A stretch of 13,869 bases of DNA from positions 1 to 13,869 of the forward strand of contig DUKA01000077.1 in assembly GCA_013329615.1 (NCBI GenBank), given 5' to 3'. The notes under the pieces were generated by a model, which saw only the letters and a list, made by a program, of their open reading frames with translations, was not told the origin of the DNA and did no database searches. The position numbers and the translations under genes are program-made. Source of the stretch: Candidatus Bathyarchaeota archaeon (GTDB lineage Archaea > Thermoproteota > Bathyarchaeia > TCS64). Below, piece by piece: positions 6,946-13,033 of the stretch (position 1 is the stretch's first letter; every line of letters starts with the position of its first letter).

Positions 6946-6963
6946 AGAAACGCCTGAGACTCC

Positions 6964-8325
6964 ATGATGGTCGGGCTCAGGTTCCTCGGCGGCGTCGGAG
7001 AGGTAGGCGGAAACAAGATACTCCTCGAAGACGGTGACACGAGGGTCTGGCTCGACTTCGGGAAGAGCTTCACCTGCGGAGCCGACTACTACACCGGCTA
7101 CCTAGCCCCACGCGGCATCACCGGCCTCAAGGACTACTTCGAGTTCGACCTACTCCCAAAGGTCGAGGGGCTCTACGCCGAGGAAATGCTTGGCGAGACA
7201 GAGCTCAAGTACGGGGAACCCAAATTCGACGGCATAATAATCAGCCACGCACACGGCGACCACGTCGGCCACCTAGGCTTCGTCGACCCAAAGATACCCG
7301 TCTACACCGGGGCGGGCACAAAGCTGTTCATGGAGGCCTCAGAGGAGACCAGCCAGAACCGACTCGGCGAACACGCCTACCACACATTCAGAACCGGCGC
7401 AAGGATAAGCATCGGCGCCATAGACGTCTGCCCGATACACGTCGACCACAGCATCCCCGGCGCCTACGGCTTCGTCATCTACACCTCCGAGGGAGCCATC
7501 ATCTACACGGGCGACATGAGGACACACGGCCCCAAGGCCGACATGACGGAGGAATTCATAGAGGCCGCCGCTGAGGTGAAGCCGAGGGCCATGATAACCG
7601 AGGGGACGCGAGTCGCCCCAGACGACCACAGGCAGAACCTCAGCGAGCAGCAGGTGGCAGCGGGCATCGCCAGGGTCTGCGGCGACCCCCACCACAAAAA
7701 GAGGCTCATAATCTACACGCACGGCCCACGCGACATGGACAGGCTCCGCAACTTCTACGCCGCTGCCACGGGATGTGACAGAAAGATAGTCGTAGCCCCG
7801 AAGACGGCGCACCTCCTCACCAAGCTCATACACGACGAGCACCTCGACCTCCCCGACCCCATAAAGGACGACGGCATCGCCGTCTACTACCGACGCAAGA
7901 AGAGCGGCAGCTACGACGAGAGCGACTACTTCAGGTGGGAGCGCCCCTTCCTAGACAAGATGATCACCCCCGCCGAGCTCAAGAGGGAGCCCGGCGCCTA
8001 CATGGTCAACATCGACTTCACCGGCCTGACAGAGCTGATAGACCTCCGCCCCGAGAGGGGCACCCCTTTCATCTACAGCATGAGCGAGCATTTCAGCGAG
8101 GACGAGGCGGAGGGCACTGTGCTGAAGAACTGGATAAGTCACTTCGGCTTGGAGCACGTGCAGCTCCACGCCTCGGGGCACATAAGCAGGGGGGAGCTCG
8201 CCGAGGCGATAGAGAGGATACGCCCCAAGAAGGTCTTCCCCGTACACACGGAGCACCCAGAAATGTTCAAGAGGATGCACGACAACGCTGTGCCCCCCGT
8301 GAAGGGGAAGGGATACGCACTCTAA
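6964..8325 (+). CDS. RNase J-like beta-CASP metallo-beta-lactamase ribonuclease
   Basis: Probable zinc-dependent RNA exo/endonuclease of the metallo-beta-lactamase/beta-CASP group, acting in mRNA turnover or rRNA processing. Zinc-site motifs: HAHGDH (95-100), H162 in VDHSIPG, D184 and H188 in TGDMRTHG. The beta-CASP part carries E213 (ITEGTRV), HASGH (402-406) and HTEH (428-431), in the order seen in RNase J. The length of 453 residues fits archaeal members. Between the first strands and HAHGDH there is a segment (about 40-77: YLAPR, GLKDYFEF, LLPKVEGLY) longer than in canonical archaeal RNase J, so this may be a specialised paralogue. Two ATG codons stand in tandem at 6964 and 6967; the second is better spaced from the TATA box. 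Its stop overlaps the purF stop by four bases on the other strand. Confidence 0.9.
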   Translation: MMVGLRFLGGVGEVGGNKILLEDGDTRVWLDFGKSFTCGADYYTGYLAPRGITGLKDYFEFDLLPKVEGLYAEEMLGETELKYGEPKFDGIIISHAHGDHVGHLGFVDPKIPVYTGAGTKLFMEASEETSQNRLGEHAYHTFRTGARISIGAIDVCPIHVDHSIPGAYGFVIYTSEGAIIYTGDMRTHGPKADMTEEFIEAAAEVKPRAMITEGTRVAPDDHRQNLSEQQVAAGIARVCGDPHHKKRLIIYTHGPRDMDRLRNFYAAATGCDRKIVVAPKTAHLLTKLIHDEHLDLPDPIKDDGIAVYYRRKKSGSYDESDYFRWERPFLDKMITPAELKREPGAYMVNIDFTGLTELIDLRPERGTPFIYSMSEHFSEDEAEGTVLKNWISHFGLEHVQLHASGHISRGELAEAIERIRPKKVFPVHTEHPEMFKRMHDNAVPPVKGKGYAL

Positions 8326-9701
8326 TCCTTGCCCTTGAATGGGTCGACGCCCGTTATGCAATAAGTGCAAACGTGCTGCTTAGGTAGCCCTATCGACTCG
8401 ACGATGCTCTCGGGCGTGTTGAAGAGGACGTGGTCGATGCTCGGCAGGTTCTCGGCGACAAGGTTGCCTATCTCCTCGACGCTCTTCCCCTTGAAGGGCT
8501 TCGCTGCGAGGGGCTTGTCGGCCGGGTCGCTGAAGCAGGGGTAGAATATGGGGGCATAGCTCACCAGGAAGTCTACTTCCGTGGCGCCCGCCTTACGCAG
8601 GTTCTTCGCCACGGACTCGCTGACCGTGCCCCTGACTATGCTGTCGTCGCATATGGCCACCTTCTTCCCGCCCACGGTGGCGCGTATGACGTTGTGCTTG
8701 AGGTCTGAGGCGGTCTTGCGGAAGTTAGGGTCGTAGATCAAGTAGGTACGGCCGAGATAGGCGTTCTTTATTATGCCCTCGTCGGCTGGGACGCCGAGAC
8801 CCTCGGCGACACCTGTCGTCACGCTCCTGCCGGAGTCAGGGACAGGTATGACGGCGAGATCCTTCCTCGGCCCATTCTCTACGCCGTACTTCTTCTTCAG
8901 GCCGTGTGTCTTCACGAGTGCGTGTCCGAGGTTCTTCCTCGCCACGTGGACGCTCTTGCCCTCCATGACGGAGTCGGGACGGCCGAAGTAAACCCACTCG
9001 AAGGCGCAGTGCGCGGGGCACGGCTCTAGGACCTGCTCCTCCTTGATGCCCTCGGAGCTGATGTAGATGAGGGAGCCCGGGACGACGTCCCTGCGATCAT
9101 CGAAGACCTCACCCATGCCCTCCAAGACGTCGACGGGCGCCGACTCACTCGCCACGAAGAGCTTATCCTTGCTCCTCGCAACGTGCAGCGGCCTCACGCC
9201 ACGCGGATCACGCGCCGCGAAGAGAATGCTATGGTTATCCTTCTTGTCGAGGACCGCGGCGACGAGGCTGTAGTAGGCGGTGGGCAGGCTCCACATGGTC
9301 TCCCTGAGGGCTGGGACGATGCTCGTGCCCTCCAGCTTCGCCTTGAGGACGTCGAAGAAAGCCTTCTCGTTAGAGTCCCCCGGCTTCTTGGGGAGGTAGC
9401 CGTCGAGCGTCAGGGCGATCCTGTATCTCTCCGTCTCCAGGATGAGTGGGGTTAGGCCGCCGGTGACGTCCTCGCCCGAGGCGCATCCGACGACTATGTA
9501 GTCGTCGGGGTGGTTGAATGGGGCGTATCGCTCGTCGAAGACCCGTGACACGAGGCCGGCGGCGCTCCAGACCCTCAGGCTCCTGTCGCCCGCGGCTGCT
9601 ATTCCGGCGCTCTCCTGTCCCCGGTGCTGTACGCCGTAGAGGGTATAGAGGCTCCTCTTGCCGACGTCTTCCCGCGCGTATACACCTATTACGCCCTGCA
9701 T
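8322..9701 (-). CDS. purF: Amidophosphoribosyltransferase PurF with a degenerate glutaminase domain
   Basis: PurF makes 5-phosphoribosylamine from PRPP and ammonia released from glutamine, the first step of purine synthesis. The 459 residues cover an N-terminal Ntn-type glutaminase domain (about 1-225; QHRGQESAGI 25-34, RDPRGVRPL 164-172) and a phosphoribosyltransferase domain (PDSGRS 288-293; PRPP loop CDDSIVRGT 351-359). The four cysteines that hold the 4Fe-4S cluster in Bacillus PurF are matched by C232, C389, C445 and C448. However, the nucleophile expected at position 2 is glutamine (MQGVIGVY in place of MCGxxGxY), the GHTRYS glutamine-binding segment reads GCASGE (72-77), and the oxyanion NG reads DG (100-101). 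The transferase half therefore looks active and the glutaminase half dead. An in-frame TGA three codons before the ATG excludes an earlier start. It may be an ammonia-using PurF or a paralogue of new function. Confidence 0.9.
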   Translation of the reverse strand: MQGVIGVYAREDVGKRSLYTLYGVQHRGQESAGIAAAGDRSLRVWSAAGLVSRVFDERYAPFNHPDDYIVVGCASGEDVTGGLTPLILETERYRIALTLDGYLPKKPGDSNEKAFFDVLKAKLEGTSIVPALRETMWSLPTAYYSLVAAVLDKKDNHSILFAARDPRGVRPLHVARSKDKLFVASESAPVDVLEGMGEVFDDRRDVVPGSLIYISSEGIKEEQVLEPCPAHCAFEWVYFGRPDSVMEGKSVHVARKNLGHALVKTHGLKKKYGVENGPRKDLAVIPVPDSGRSVTTGVAEGLGVPADEGIIKNAYLGRTYLIYDPNFRKTASDLKHNVIRATVGGKKVAICDDSIVRGTVSESVAKNLRKAGATEVDFLVSYAPIFYPCFSDPADKPLAAKPFKGKSVEEIGNLVAENLPSIDHVLFNTPESIVESIGLPKQHVCTYCITGVDPFKGKD

Positions 9702-9725
9702 GCCGTCTCAGTGGGCGGCTCCCGC

Positions 9726-9734
9726 ATAAAAAAC
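9726..9734 (-). promoter_or_regulatory. Possible internal TATA box for purF
   Basis: On the minus strand GTTTTTTAT, centred 29 bases before the purF ATG, in the 43-base gap after the M24 gene. purF may thus have its own leaderless promoter as well as read-through from upstream. Confidence 0.4.
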
Positions 9735-9744
9735 AGTCGATATG

Positions 9745-11157
9745 CTATGCCATCCTCATCGCCATGTGGGGCGAGAGGATGTATGGTGGCAGGTAGGCGG
9801 GGATGTTGCTGAAGGGTAGCACCTCGGGGGCGAGTTTTAGGCCGAGTTGGTCGACCATGAAATCGCGGCGCATCTGCATGCGCCCCCAAGCCTCGGGATA
9901 CTTTTCCTCGATCTCGCTGCGCAACTTGGCGTCGGCGAGGCAGAGCCCGTCCTCGATGTTTGACGTGTAGTACTTCGTACCGGTGCCCGGGATGACATCA
10001 ACCTGAACAGCCATGCCCGAGACCAGCTTCTCCTTCGACCCCTCGTAGCTCGGGCTGCTTAGCCACTCGTCGAGGCTGGTGAGGTGGCCGGGGTTGAGGT
10101 GGACGCCGTAGAATGGGTCGCCGATCCTGCCATGCACCGCCTTCCACAAGTCGCCGCCCGTCGCTTTTATCCTGAGCTTCTCGTACCACGCCGCGATTGC
10201 CTCGAAGTACGGCGCGACCAGCTTCGGCACGTAGTCCCTGATCTGTTTGGGCAGCTCCACCTCGGATTCGACTAGGAAGCCGGCGCGGGAGTTTAGGCAC
10301 CCCCACGCCCCGTAGGCGGTGGTGAACTGTTCCCCCCTCCTCATCACACGATCGCTCGGGCTTGGCAGCCCCATAGAGGCGCGGGGCCCCGCGCTCAGCA
10401 TGAGGTGGCAACTCAGCGGCAGCCCGTTTAGTTTCATGAGGCGCACCACCTCGTGCTCGGTCATGCCGGGGCGGACGCCGAAGAGGACGTCGCGTAGCGC
10501 CTGACTCGTGTATGTGCCGGCATACTCGAAGAAGGCGAGCTGATCGACGTCGTTAACGGCGCGTATACCCTCCGTGGGGTGGATGAGGAGCCGATTCGCG
10601 TTGGTCACGTTCCCTTTTCCTGCCATCCGCCTGAGCGTGTCCGCGATGTAACTGGGTATCTCGAGCGTCTGCTCGGGGTCGTCTACCTCGACGTCTGTGT
10701 AGTACTTCCACCCGGCGACGCCGACCCTGCCGCCCCTCTTGACACCGCCGAGGCGAAGTATCTGCTTAAGAGGCCTGCTCTCCCCCCGTGGCTGGCTGAC
10801 GAGGCTGAAGCTCTGGTAGAGGGCTATGCGGAGCCTCTTCTCGATGGGGCTGATGGCGGTGTAGCCCTTGCCCTCGTTGCCCACGACCAGCAGAGGCTTG
10901 GAATCCTTCTTCAGATCGATGACTAGAAGCGTCTCCTCGAAGCGCGGGTCATACCCGGTGAGCCACGTGATGCTCGCGAAGTGCTCCCTGTCACCGTAGA
11001 CGACGAAGGAATCGAACCCCTTCCCTCGTGCCTTCTCGCGGAGTGTCTTTATCCTTTCGAGGTAGGTTTCGGGGGGGATGGCCGGCTCCACTGTGGGGGT
11101 GCCGAATTCGGGTAACTGCAGCTCCGCTAGCTCGGCGTGTCGCGCCAAATAGTACAC
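9745..11157 (-). CDS. M24-family (creatinase/aminopeptidase P-like) protein lacking most metal ligands
   Basis: A 470-residue protein with a creatinase N-terminal-like domain (about 30-180; SITWLTGYDPRFEETLLVI 62-80) and a pita-bread-like M24 domain (about 195-410; GIRAVNDVDQLAFFEYAG 197-214, VRPGMTEHEVVRLM 228-241). Active M24 peptidases bind two metals through Asp, Asp, His, Glu and Glu. Here the double-Asp segment reads AYGAWGCLNSRAGFLVE (281-297) with no aspartate, the usual first EPG glutamate is replaced (VDVIPG 386-391), and only the last one (IEDGL 401-405) and a possible histidine (H358, in NPGHLTSLDEW) remain. It may be a metal-free hydrolase like creatinase or a non-catalytic binding protein. 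It starts with GTG at 11157, directly after an in-frame TAG, with a TATA box 22 bases upstream. It lies 43 bases ahead of purF on the same strand, suggesting co-expression. Family is fairly sure, function unknown. Confidence 0.85.
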   Translation of the reverse strand: MYYLARHAELAELQLPEFGTPTVEPAIPPETYLERIKTLREKARGKGFDSFVVYGDREHFASITWLTGYDPRFEETLLVIDLKKDSKPLLVVGNEGKGYTAISPIEKRLRIALYQSFSLVSQPRGESRPLKQILRLGGVKRGGRVGVAGWKYYTDVEVDDPEQTLEIPSYIADTLRRMAGKGNVTNANRLLIHPTEGIRAVNDVDQLAFFEYAGTYTSQALRDVLFGVRPGMTEHEVVRLMKLNGLPLSCHLMLSAGPRASMGLPSPSDRVMRRGEQFTTAYGAWGCLNSRAGFLVESEVELPKQIRDYVPKLVAPYFEAIAAWYEKLRIKATGGDLWKAVHGRIGDPFYGVHLNPGHLTSLDEWLSSPSYEGSKEKLVSGMAVQVDVIPGTGTKYYTSNIEDGLCLADAKLRSEIEEKYPEAWGRMQMRRDFMVDQLGLKLAPEVLPFSNIPAYLPPYILSPHMAMRMA

Positions 11158-11174
11158 CTACCAGAAGGTAAGTG

Positions 11175-11183
11175 GATTATAGT
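11175..11183 (-). promoter_or_regulatory. TATA box for the M24-like gene (leaderless)
   Basis: On the minus strand ACTATAATC, centred 22 bases before the GTG at 11157. No Shine-Dalgarno sequence precedes the GTG, in keeping with a leaderless message. Confidence 0.5.
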
Positions 11184-11239
11184 TATCAGTTTGTCGAGTT
11201 CATCGCATCGTGACGTTTTCTTATCTCAGCAGCACCACT

Positions 11240-11416
11240 TCATACACCAGTACTCGCCTCGGTGATTTCATTCACCTCATCGATTCTACGTTTCAACTCC
11301 TCTTCGTGAAGCTTGGCTTTGACGGCTTCGCGTATGTATTCGGACCAGTTTATGCGTATGCTTCGCATTCTCTGCCTTAGCAGCTCGTCTATTCTCACCG
11401 AGATCCTAGCACGCAT
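11240..11416 (-). CDS. Orphan VapB-like ribbon-helix-helix antitoxin
   Basis: A 58-residue protein in an otherwise gene-free gap. It begins MRARISVRIDELLRQRM, a short strand followed by a helix typical of ribbon-helix-helix DNA-binding proteins, then INWSEYIREAVKAKL (22-36), the NWSEYIRE signature common in archaeal VapB antitoxins, then a charged helical tail (HEEELKRRIDEVNEIT) that would wrap the toxin. VapB proteins bind their VapC (PIN-domain RNase) partner and repress their own operon. No toxin follows: the stop codon overlaps an ATG (ATGA), as in many toxin-antitoxin pairs, but that frame ends after five codons and the M24 gene begins shortly after. An imperfect palindrome lies just upstream. 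It is either the remnant of a lost pair or an antitoxin kept as a regulator or protector. Confidence 0.75.
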   Translation of the reverse strand: MRARISVRIDELLRQRMRSIRINWSEYIREAVKAKLHEEELKRRIDEVNEITEASTGV

Positions 11417-11437
11417 ACTGTTGGATAGGCGAAAGAG

Positions 11438-11447
11438 AATACATTAA
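11438..11447 (-). promoter_or_regulatory. Possible TATA box for the antitoxin-like gene
   Basis: On the minus strand TTAATGTATT, centred about 26 bases before the ATG at 11416, so the message would be leaderless. It directly abuts the palindrome at 11448-11468. It might also serve the divergent kinase gene with a longer leader. Confidence 0.35.
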
Positions 11448-11468
11448 CCTAGGGTGACTAACCCTCGG
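11448..11468. promoter_or_regulatory. Imperfect palindrome, candidate operator
   Basis: CCTAGGGT, five central bases, then ACCCTCGG: seven of eight arm positions pair. It lies between the divergent antitoxin-like gene and xylulokinase, next to a TATA-like box, where a ribbon-helix-helix autorepressor could bind. The assignment rests on symmetry and position only. Confidence 0.35.
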
Positions 11469-11500
11469 ATTCTTAGGCAACCTGTGGGAAGGGTTGATCG

Positions 11501-12994
11501 ATGGGCGGAGAGGGTTTCTTTGTGGGCGTCGACTGCGGCTCGCAGGGGACGAAAGCAGTCGTCGTCGACGGTGGGGACGGTAGGGTCGTCGGTAGCGGCT
11601 ACGTCGGCTACGGGCTTATCGAGGGGCTTCCACCGGGTCATCGTGAGCAGCACCCGTCGACGTGGGTAGAGGCGATGACAAAGGCGATCAGGGACGCGCT
11701 CACACAGGCGAAGGTCGAGGGCAAGATCGAGGGCATCGGCGTCTCCGGGCAGCAGCATGGATTCGTACCACTCGACGGGGAGGGCAAAATCATCCGCCCC
11801 ACGAAGCTTTGGAACGACACAAGCACCGCCGAGGAATGCAGGTGGCTCATAGAGCGCCTCGGCGGCGTCCAAGAGGTCGTGAAGCTCACTGGCAACACTA
11901 TACTCCCCGGCTTCACGGCCGGCAAGATTCTCTGGCTCAGGAGGCACGAGCCCGCCAACTTCGCGCGCCTCGCCACCGCGCTCCTCCCACACGACTACCT
12001 CAACTTCTGGCTCACGGGCAGGGCGATTATGGAGCCGGGGGACGCCTCGGGGACCGCCCTCATGGACGTTAGGACGCGGAGGTGGAGGAGGGAGGTCGTC
12101 GACGCCATCGACCCCTCCCTGATGGCGAAGCTCCCGGAGATACAGTCCTCGGGAGAGCCCGCGGGCATGCTGAGGAGGGAGGCGGCGGAGGCGCTCGGAC
12201 TGCCCGAGGGCACGCTCGTGAGCGCGGGTGGCGGCGACAACATGATGGGCGCCATTGGGACGGGAAATACCAAGTCGGGCATTGTCTCAGTCAGCCTCGG
12301 CACATCGGGCACTATCTACGCCTACTCGGGGAGGCCCGTCGTGGACCCACTCGGCGAGGCACACGCCTTCTGCGACTCGACGGGGGCATGGCTCCCACTC
12401 GCCTGCACGATGAACGTAACCGTCGCCACCGAGGCTGTGAGAGGGCTGCTCGGCCTGAGCTACGACGAGTTGGAGGAGGCGGTGAAGGCGACGCCTGTCG
12501 GCTCGAACGGCGTGCTCCTGCTGCCGTACCTGACTGGGGAGCGGACGCCGAACGTCCCAGACGGCAAGGGCGTCCTCTACGGGCTCACCCCCGGGAACCT
12601 CGCCTCGGGCAACCTCGCGCGCGCCCCGATGGAGGGCGCGACGATGGGTCTCAACTTCGGCTTCAACCGCCTAAGGGAGATGGGTATAGAGCCGGGGGAG
12701 GTGCGCCTCACGGGTGGCGGCTCTAGAAACCGGGCGTGGAGGAGGATGTGCGCCGACGTCTTCGGCGTTGAGACCGTCCGCCTCGAAGTGGACGAGGGCG
12801 CCGCATACGGCGCAGCCCTTCAATCCCTCTGGACGAGAAACGGCGGCTCCATCTCGGACATCACCGACTCCTTCGTCCACCTAGACGAGGCGACCCGCTC
12901 CAAACCCGACCCGGGGAACGTGGAGAAGTACCGGAGGCTACAGAGGCTGCAGGACAGGCTCAGCGTCGACCTCCGCGGCACATTCTCCCAGTGA
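11501..12994 (+). CDS. xylB: Xylulokinase (FGGY-family carbohydrate kinase)
   Basis: Phosphorylates D-xylulose to xylulose 5-phosphate with ATP in the cytoplasm. The 497 residues show the two-lobed FGGY kinase order: phosphate-1 loop VDCGSQGTKAV (10-20), GVSGQQHGFVPLD (80-92) and LWNDTSTAEE (103-112), both characteristic of xylulokinases rather than glycerol kinases, the proposed catalytic base D246 in GGGDNMMGAIG (243-253), SLGTSGTIYAY (265-275), and the adenosine-binding VRLTGGGSRNRAW (401-413). Length is normal. The ATG at 11501 follows GGTTGATCG, which loosely resembles the archaeal GGTGATC ribosome site. The xylose isomerase gene starts 39 bases after its stop, so the two form a xylose-use cluster. 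An alternative is a kinase for a related ketopentose; the adjacent isomerase makes xylulose most likely. Confidence 0.92.
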   Translation: MGGEGFFVGVDCGSQGTKAVVVDGGDGRVVGSGYVGYGLIEGLPPGHREQHPSTWVEAMTKAIRDALTQAKVEGKIEGIGVSGQQHGFVPLDGEGKIIRPTKLWNDTSTAEECRWLIERLGGVQEVVKLTGNTILPGFTAGKILWLRRHEPANFARLATALLPHDYLNFWLTGRAIMEPGDASGTALMDVRTRRWRREVVDAIDPSLMAKLPEIQSSGEPAGMLRREAAEALGLPEGTLVSAGGGDNMMGAIGTGNTKSGIVSVSLGTSGTIYAYSGRPVVDPLGEAHAFCDSTGAWLPLACTMNVTVATEAVRGLLGLSYDELEEAVKATPVGSNGVLLLPYLTGERTPNVPDGKGVLYGLTPGNLASGNLARAPMEGATMGLNFGFNRLREMGIEPGEVRLTGGGSRNRAWRRMCADVFGVETVRLEVDEGAAYGAALQSLWTRNGGSISDITDSFVHLDEATRSKPDPGNVEKYRRLQRLQDRLSVDLRGTFSQ

Positions 12995-13005
12995 CCCGGA
13001 AAACT

Positions 13006-13013
13006 GTTTAACA
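13006..13013 (+). promoter_or_regulatory. TATA box for xylA (leaderless)
   Basis: GTTTAACA, centred 25 bases before the ATG at 13034 and preceded by the purine-rich GGAAAAC, as expected of a TFB-recognition element. xylA could thus be expressed independently of xylB. Confidence 0.5.
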
Positions 13014-13033
13014 CCCTCAACCACCTTCAACCC

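Noticed and set aside
7339..7842. Open frame of 167 codons antisense to the RNase J-like gene.
   Set aside because: Its composition mirrors the sense gene's codon pattern, it has no plausible promoter or ribosome site, and no domain is visible.
9690..9701. A frameshift or sequencing slip hiding the missing PurF nucleophile (TGC is present out of frame in GCATGCAGG).
   Set aside because: Reading TGC in the other frame gives CRA, not CGV, and the downstream frame fits PurF from codon 3 onward. One inserted or deleted base cannot restore MCGV, and other glutaminase residues are also changed.
11444..11992. Long open frame on the minus strand, opposite the xylulokinase start.
   Set aside because: It is a by-product of GC-rich codon use in xylB; its translation shows no recognisable motif and it would overlap the divergent promoter region.
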